This document shows, one piece after another, positions 49,591 through 53,384 of a stretch of DNA of 53,384 bases (positions within the stretch are counted from its first letter, which is position 1; each line of letters starts with the position of its first letter). Location: NCBI GenBank assembly GCA_017615125.1, contig JAGAAS010000067.1, positions 1 through 53,384 of the forward strand, in the 5' to 3' direction. The notes below the pieces were generated by a model. It did not search any database, was not told the DNA's origin, and worked only from the letters and a program-made list of their open reading frames with translations. The translations under genes and the position numbers were made by a program. This DNA is from Bacteroidaceae bacterium (lineage in GTDB: Bacteria; Bacteroidota; Bacteroidia; Bacteroidales; Bacteroidaceae).

Positions 49591-49650
49591 GACGCATGGG
49601 ACTTTTATAAGCGACGCATGCATCGTTTATAAGCGACGCATGCGTCGTTT
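49591..49650. repeat. Tandem 22-base palindromic repeat array upstream of the TPR regulator
   Basis: Three units start at 49591, 49613 and 49635, each opening GACGCATG; the first two are full 22-base units ending TTTATAAGC. In unit three the first half is the perfect palindrome GACGCATGCGTC, in unit two nearly so. The sequence is unrelated to the array at 42931-43007 but has the same 22-base period. Confidence 0.88.
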
Positions 49651-49713
49651 GAATTTTCCTCTGCCTAAAAAGCTTAGTTCCTAACAAATAAGACGTGCTA
49701 TGCTTGAGTCGGA

Positions 49714-49757
49714 AAATGGTTCCTCCTTTTTTGTAAATGGTTCCTTCTTTTTGGAAA
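49714..49757 (+). repeat. Two 21-base direct repeats
   Basis: AAATGGTTCCTCCTTTTTTG at 49714 and AAATGGTTCCTTCTTTTTGG at 49735, followed by a third AAATG start at 49755. They lie about 70 bases upstream of the regulator's -7 element. Confidence 0.75.
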
Positions 49758-49828
49758 TGTGAAGTGCTGCTTACAGGCGGAAAGGACAGGAAAAATATGC
49801 GTTTTTTTCTTTTTTCCAAAAAAGTCTC

Positions 49829-49836
49829 TATCTTTG
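49829..49836 (+). promoter_or_regulatory. -7 element of the TPR regulator gene
   Basis: TATCTTTG is a full match 27 bases before the ATG at 49863. The -33 region is T-rich without a TTTG. Confidence 0.55.
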
Positions 49837-49862
49837 TGACAACATAAACAAGGCGCTTAGAT

Positions 49863-51644
49863 ATGAAATGTAATAGAATTGCCCTTTTCATCGGGAAAAA
49901 CCGCAAATATGTTTACCCCAAGATTCAAAGTCCCTTCTTTTGGAAGGGATTTAGGGTAGGCTTCTGTCCTCCGTCTTCCGTCCGCTTTCTTCCGTCTTCT
50001 GTCCTCCGTCCTCTGTCCTCCATTCTCTGTCTTCTCTCTGTCGTCTTTCTCTTCTCTTGCGCTAAGTCCTCCGTGCGGGAGCAGCTAGAGCGGGCCGAGC
50101 AGGTGATGGAGACAGACAGCCGCGCTGCTTCTGCCGTGCTCGACAGCATCGACTCCTCCGCCCTGCGCGGCGAGGAGGCTGCGCTCTACGCCCTGCTCAA
50201 AACGCAGGCCGACTACAAGAGCCGCATCCGTCTTACGTCCGACTCCCTTCCTCTGATTGCCACTCACTATTACGGCACCAAGCGGAAGGGCTATCGCGCA
50301 GCCCTCTCGCAGTACTATCTCGGCTGCGCCTATGGAGATATGCATCGCGACTTGGATGCCATCGATGCTCTGCTCCGCGCTACCACGCTCTTTCCCGACA
50401 CCACGAACAAATACTTTGCCTATAGTCTGTTCGAACTGGGAGAATTGTATATGAATCATCAAATGTTGGATGAAGCCTTGGCTGTTTTCAAACGAAATCG
50501 TCTTTCCAAAGCATGTGATGAGGATTCCGTTAATATTGGCTATGTAGACTTCAATATGGGATTAACTGCTTCATACAAAGGCGATGATGCCCTTGCTGAT
50601 AGTCTGTTGCATTGCGTAATACATAACACAAAACTGCCCTTTTCTTATTATATCCCTGCTTACCACCAATTAGCCAAATTATACTTCTACCACTATCAAG
50701 ATGTGAAAACAGCGTCAGAATTAACCGATTCATTGATTCACTATAAAGGAGAAGAAACAGGTTCGATAAAATTGTTAAAGGGAGACATTCATTTAGCAAA
50801 GCAGGAAGTGTCTTCAGCTTTTGATAATTACCAGAAAGCCTTGGCAAGCAACATTGATATTTATACACGCTGTTCTACATACAAAGGCTTGACAAAAGCG
50901 GCTTCTCTCTTGGGAATGACTGATTCCGTTCAGTTCTATATAGACCACTATACTGCCTTGCTTGATACCATTTATGGTATCAACCGTCAGGAAGAAATCG
51001 CCCGGATTCAGGAAAGCCATGTTGTTGAACTTCATGATAAGGAGCTGGAGGCTCGTCATCGACGTTTTCTCCTGTGGATAGGACTGTTTGGCATCGTTGT
51101 CCTTACGGGTGCCGTCATCACCTACCTGCTTGCCGACCGCAGGCGGAAAGCCGAGAGGCTGAGATACGAGAACGCTCTGGATGCCATCCGTCAGAAACAG
51201 GTGGAGCAGTTGGCCCACGAGGAAGAGGAAGCTCCCGATGCTGCAGGCAAGACGGCCGAAGCCTCTTCTCTGGCCTTCCTCCAACGGGAACGCATCGCCC
51301 TCTATCAGCAGCAGTATGCCCGTAGCTCGTGGGCGCGACACTTCCAGACGCATAAGGCAGACATCAGGGAAAAGAAATATATGCCGCAGGAGGATGCCGC
51401 GAAGTTCGGGCAGTACCTCAGCAGCCTGTTCGTGGATCTGCAGCTCGACATGTTAAAGGAAAACGGCACGCTTAACTCGCCCGACTTGGAGTATTGCTCC
51501 ATGATTCTGCTCGGCTTCAAGCCCGAACAAATCTCATATTGCACCCGCAGCACACCCAAATACAGCTACAATCGCCACTATCGGCTGAAAGAGAAGCTGA
51601 CACCCGACTGGTATCAGCTCATTTTCGGGAAATCGGCCGAATAA
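49863..51644 (+). CDS. TPR-rich membrane regulator with C-terminal HTH-like region
   Basis: 593 residues. A hydrophobic stretch ends in a lipobox-like FLFSC (cysteine 66), but 45 unusual residues precede it. TPR-like helical repeats fill 80-380 (YYLGCAYGDMHRDLDAIDAL, YSLFELGELYMNHQMLDEAL). A transmembrane segment lies at 401-423. The end (about 548-590, LNSPDLEYCSMILLGFKPEQ to YRLKEKL) resembles a degenerate LuxR-type HTH, as in Bacteroidota TPR regulators that sense outside signals and bind DNA from the membrane. Target genes are unknown. The start at 49863 has no good alternative and agrees with the -7 element. The odd N-terminus comes from a pyrimidine-rich repeat. Confidence 0.75.
   Translation: MKCNRIALFIGKNRKYVYPKIQSPFFWKGFRVGFCPPSSVRFLPSSVLRPLSSILCLLSVVFLFSCAKSSVREQLERAEQVMETDSRAASAVLDSIDSSALRGEEAALYALLKTQADYKSRIRLTSDSLPLIATHYYGTKRKGYRAALSQYYLGCAYGDMHRDLDAIDALLRATTLFPDTTNKYFAYSLFELGELYMNHQMLDEALAVFKRNRLSKACDEDSVNIGYVDFNMGLTASYKGDDALADSLLHCVIHNTKLPFSYYIPAYHQLAKLYFYHYQDVKTASELTDSLIHYKGEETGSIKLLKGDIHLAKQEVSSAFDNYQKALASNIDIYTRCSTYKGLTKAASLLGMTDSVQFYIDHYTALLDTIYGINRQEEIARIQESHVVELHDKELEARHRRFLLWIGLFGIVVLTGAVITYLLADRRRKAERLRYENALDAIRQKQVEQLAHEEEEAPDAAGKTAEASSLAFLQRERIALYQQQYARSSWARHFQTHKADIREKKYMPQEDAAKFGQYLSSLFVDLQLDMLKENGTLNSPDLEYCSMILLGFKPEQISYCTRSTPKYSYNRHYRLKEKLTPDWYQLIFGKSAE
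49965..50050 (+). repeat. Pyrimidine-rich degenerate repeat inside the TPR regulator gene
   Basis: A run of TCCTCCGTC / TCTTCTGTC-like units, mostly 7 or so bases long, encodes the proline/serine/leucine-rich stretch before the lipobox. It is preceded by the hairpin TCCCTTC/GAAGGGA (about 49930-49950). Unit-number changes would alter frame. Confidence 0.7.
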
Positions 51645-51674
51645 TTTCAAAAAAAGCCCATTTCATCGGGATTT

Positions 51675-51712
51675 TTCCGGGAAACCACCCTTCCTGGAAG
51701 GACTTCTTTTTG
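51675..51712 (+). terminator. Likely terminator after the TPR regulator
   Basis: TTCCGGGAA pairs with TTCCTGGAA (51675-51683 with 51691-51699, one G-T pair), followed by CTTCTTTTT. Confidence 0.55.
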
Positions 51713-51753
51713 TGCGATGAGAGAAAAATGAGAAAAAAATGAGAAATTTTTTC

Positions 51754-51785
51754 TTTGGAAAGTCCATTCAGCCCCCCTATATTTG
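51754..51785 (+). promoter_or_regulatory. Promoter of the small membrane protein gene
   Basis: TTTG at 51754-51757 and TATATTTG at 51778-51785, spacing 20, full match. It sets the start at 51813, since longer frames begin inside the promoter. Confidence 0.8.
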
Positions 51786-51812
51786 CCCGCAGAAAAACGA
51801 AAAAACAGCCGT

Positions 51813-52073
51813 ATGGACAAAGCGGATTTCACTTTTCTTATCACATCATTTCTCTACATGATGTTTGCTCTGGCAGAGAGCATCGGCTTACTGCCAGATC
51901 CTGCTATTTTCGGGCTTGCCTCCGCTCTTTTGTGGGGAATATTCTTTATCACCACAATGCTCAAGACTCAGTTCTATCTTCAACGAACAGGCAAGGTCAT
52001 TAACATCGTCAGTCTCGTTCTTTCCTTGCTGGTGTTTATCCTTTCTATTATTATTATCATTAAATCAATTTAA
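51813..52073 (+). CDS. Small three-segment membrane protein, unknown
   Basis: An 86-residue protein, almost wholly hydrophobic: segments at about residues 5-24, 30-48 and 60-82 (VSLVLSLLVFILSIIIIIKS at the end), joined by short polar turns. I recognise no family. It has its own strong promoter, and the tiny secreted ORF follows after 13 bases, so the three small genes 51813-52727 may form one operon. Base composition is distinctly AT-rich from here to about 52680, unlike the genes on both sides. Confidence 0.65.
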   Translation: MDKADFTFLITSFLYMMFALAESIGLLPDPAIFGLASALLWGIFFITTMLKTQFYLQRTGKVINIVSLVLSLLVFILSIIIIIKSI

Positions 52074-52086
52074 TTCAATTATTCTT

Positions 52087-52200
52087 ATGAAAAAACTGTT
52101 ATTAGTCATGAGTGTCTTGTTTCTTTCAATAGGAAACATTATCGCGCAAAACCAAAATTCAAAAATTTCATGGATTTATAAAACCACAAGATTATGGTAA
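52087..52200 (+). CDS. 37-residue secreted peptide or gene remnant
   Basis: An open frame of 37 codons starting MKKLLLVMSVLFLSIGNIIA, which is a complete signal peptide, followed by only 17 residues. Its stop overlaps the next gene's start by seven bases (ATGGTAA). Possible readings are a true short secreted peptide, a leader that couples translation to the TonB-like gene, or the remaining 5' end of a longer gene. The sequence cannot separate these. Confidence 0.4.
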   Translation: MKKLLLVMSVLFLSIGNIIAQNQNSKISWIYKTTRLW

Positions 52201-52727
52201 AAAAATATCTATTGCTCACTCTCTTAAATTGTTTTGTCATTTTGATAGTACAAGGACAAAACAATAGTCATCAAGGTATAGCCTCTGATAGTATTCAAAA
52301 TTTATTAATAACATATGTTGAAGAACCTCCTTTATTTGATGGCGAACTTCTAGATTTCATACAAGAAGAAATGAAATACCCGTTAAGTGCAATAAAAGAC
52401 TCTATAGAAGGGACTGTTATTATCTCTTATATTGTTGATACATTAGGTCATACTATTAATCACAAAATTATAAGGGGCGTTAGAAAAGATGTAGATTTAG
52501 AAGCTCTTAGAATAGCAAAATTAATAAAATATGCTAGACCAGCCTTGCAAAGAGGTAATCCGATACGAGTTCCTATGACTGTTCCTTTTTCATTTAAGTT
52601 AGATCAAATGCTATTCCAAAATGGTTCTTTTATGAATGGTGATGAAATAAAAGACAGCACGTTTCAAACGAATAAGCCGTCAAGACCGCATCTTTGCCGC
52701 TGCCGATGTCACCGAAAGGACGGATGA
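52194..52727 (+). CDS. Secreted TonB C-terminal-domain protein
   Basis: 177 residues with a signal peptide (MVKKYLLLTLLNCFVILIVQG). Residues of about 45-140 are a TonB C-terminal domain (DSIEGTVIISYIVDTLGHT, then VDLEALRIAKLIKYARPALQ and VPMTVPFSFKL). The anchor-plus-proline linker of real TonB is lacking, so it is a stand-alone domain. The last 30 residues end in a Cys/Arg-rich stretch (CRCRCHRKDG) outside the fold, where composition jumps from AT-rich to GC-rich. The true C-terminus may therefore be lost or fused to other DNA. It overlaps the preceding tiny frame by seven bases. Confidence 0.7.
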   Translation: MVKKYLLLTLLNCFVILIVQGQNNSHQGIASDSIQNLLITYVEEPPLFDGELLDFIQEEMKYPLSAIKDSIEGTVIISYIVDTLGHTINHKIIRGVRKDVDLEALRIAKLIKYARPALQRGNPIRVPMTVPFSFKLDQMLFQNGSFMNGDEIKDSTFQTNKPSRPHLCRCRCHRKDG

Positions 52728-52981
52728 AAAAAATGAAAAGCCACCCAAGCAGAACCGCAGAGAATCCCTGTCTCCTTCTTGTTCCCTTCCTTAGCGAAAG
52801 TGTCTGTTTCGTTGCTGGCTTCGCATCTATGCCTACGGCAAATGATGGTGGGGAGTGTTTGTGTTGGAAGACGAATAGTAACAGTCCATTTCAGACGCGA
52901 AAGCAAGCCCTGCCTCCTTCTCCTACAGCGCGGAGCCGACAACAAATGTGTCGGCTCCGCTGTTCTATGATAGTCACATAA
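52724..52981 (+). CDS. Doubtful small open frame ending in a hairpin
   Basis: An open frame of 85 codons from the ATG at 52724. The composition is Ser/Cys/Pro-rich and lacks a recognised fold. A CATCTTTG element 28 bases upstream is one base off the -7 consensus. The 3' end overlaps a strong hairpin. It may be a non-coding repeat element rather than a gene; I could not decide. Confidence 0.22.
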   Translation: MKKMKSHPSRTAENPCLLLVPFLSESVCFVAGFASMPTANDGGECLCWKTNSNSPFQTRKQALPPSPTARSRQQMCRLRCSMIVT

Positions 52982-53044
52982 ACGTTTGTACGCCATCGTT
53001 TCTTTCTTTCCAATCTTGCAAGAACTGGAAAGAATTGGAAAGAA
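52728..53044. other. Region without a confident gene
   Basis: This 317-base stretch after the TonB-domain gene contains the doubtful frame above and the hairpin at 52931-52959. Nothing else was recognised. Confidence 0.6.
52931..52959. terminator. Strong GC-rich hairpin
   Basis: CGGAGCCGACA and TGTCGGCTCCG form an 11-base-pair perfect stem around a seven-base loop. ACAG / CTGT arms outside extend it after a two-base bulge. No long T-run follows, so it could be a terminator or an element end. Confidence 0.6.
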
Positions 53045-53384
53045 TTATTTTAGGATTGGTTTGACATATTCTTCAAACTTTTCACTCCTCTTATAGCCTC
53101 TCTTTACCTTGTTAAAGGCGAACTCATTGAGCAGGCCACGATTCACAAGCCCAATAATGTCAGCCTTAGCCGTGGTGGCACTAACAAAGAACTTGCTTTG
53201 AACATCTTTTACCGTGATGACCTCCTTGGGATTGTCGACAAACATCTTGATGATCTGAGCCTGACGGTCGTTAATGTCGCCCAATTGCAGGAATGTATTT
53301 GCAGCCTTCTTTTCTTCTTGCTTCCGTTTCAGATAGCCTTGGAGCTGTTTGAAAGAAAGGTCTAACACGCGTAGATTGAATGAC
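53045..53384 (-). CDS. C-terminal part of a Fic-family-like protein (partial)
   Basis: The reading frame is open to the right edge, so only the last 112 or so residues are present and the start is outside the window. The fragment is a winged-helix-like segment (RQAQIIKMFVDNPKEVITVK, then SATTAKADIIGLVNRGLL) typical of the DNA-binding tail of Bacteroidota Fic proteins. The Fic core motif itself is not in the window, so the family call is an inference. Fic proteins often modify targets with AMP and may belong to toxin-antitoxin pairs. Confidence 0.5.
   Translation of the reverse strand, partial: SFNLRVLDLSFKQLQGYLKRKQEEKKAANTFLQLGDINDRQAQIIKMFVDNPKEVITVKDVQSKFFVSATTAKADIIGLVNRGLLNEFAFNKVKRGYKRSEKFEEYVKPILK

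Larger units (their letters stand above)
49368..49862. other. Intergenic region with two repeat arrays
   Basis: A 495-base divergent gap between uxuA and the TPR regulator. It holds the uxuA -7 element, a 22-base tandem palindromic array (49591-49650), a direct repeat (49714-49757) and the regulator's -7 element. No credible gene was seen. Confidence 0.85.

Noticed and set aside
53366-53368. GTG start codon for the Fic-like frame
   Set aside because: The frame stays open to the window edge and the fragment matches a C-terminal domain, so the gene most likely begins outside the window.
1-53384. Insertion sequence, integrase, phage or rRNA genes
   Set aside because: No transposase, integrase, phage structural protein or rRNA-like sequence was recognised on either strand.

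Overview
The window looks like chromosomal DNA of a Bacteroidales bacterium, most likely in or near Prevotellaceae. Three observations support this. Recognisable Bacteroidota families occur throughout (class III fructose-bisphosphatase, DUF4293, an omega-like RNA polymerase subunit next to bamD, DUF4248, HU-HIG, GxGYxYP, FprA). Several secreted proteins end in a type IX-secretion-like C-terminal segment. Many genes are preceded by the Bacteroidota promoter pattern TTTG, about 20 bases, then TAnnTTTG. That -7 element was used repeatedly to choose start codons.

Layout. 1-8.5 kb: a decayed copy of the 5' end of fbp, a surface lipoprotein, intact fbp, the bamD / omega-like / DUF4293 operon facing left, then uvrB and a 2-hydroxyacid dehydrogenase facing right. 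8.5-16 kb: an accessory stretch with a GxGYxYP-discoidin protein and its small partner, an AT-rich island bordered by iteron-like repeats beside a lone DUF4248 gene, and a very large secreted glycoside hydrolase ending in a dockerin. 16-26.6 kb: housekeeping and metabolic genes (glycerate kinase, Bcp peroxiredoxin, TerB-DnaJ, acyl-CoA ligase, the queuosine pair queF-yhhQ, a Y-family polymerase, and the ACT / phenylacetate-CoA ligase / flavodiiron set). 26.9-35.5 kb: a block of secreted and surface proteins, comprising a beta-helix carbohydrate-binding protein, a strongly expressed-looking coiled-coil lipoprotein and an InlB-type repeat protein. 35.6-40.6 kb: a beta-barrel protein, tilS, tRNA-Cys, yccF, an M15 peptidase and two tandem deoxynucleoside kinases. 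40.9-49.4 kb: a GH99-like protein, an HU-HIG protein, an orphan Vsr, a CE15 glucuronoyl esterase and the uxuA / BASS transporter / ModF-like operon. 49.8-53.4 kb: a TPR membrane regulator, small secreted or membrane proteins in an AT-rich patch, and the C-terminal part of a Fic-like protein cut by the window edge.

How genes may work together (inference): CE15 esterase, the GH99-like protein and mannonate dehydratase fit use of glucuronate-decorated plant or host glycans. The ACT-PaaK-FprA set fits anaerobic aryl-acid metabolism combined with oxygen protection. QueF and YhhQ supply queuosine.

The most unusual signals are not genes. Two unrelated sequences are each organised as tandem 22-base palindrome-containing units, one in the transcribed leader of the HU-HIG gene and one upstream of the TPR regulator. 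There is also an inverted pair of iteron-like arrays around an AT-rich core, and a dispersed intergenic repeat seen four times. No transposase, integrase, CRISPR array or rRNA was seen.
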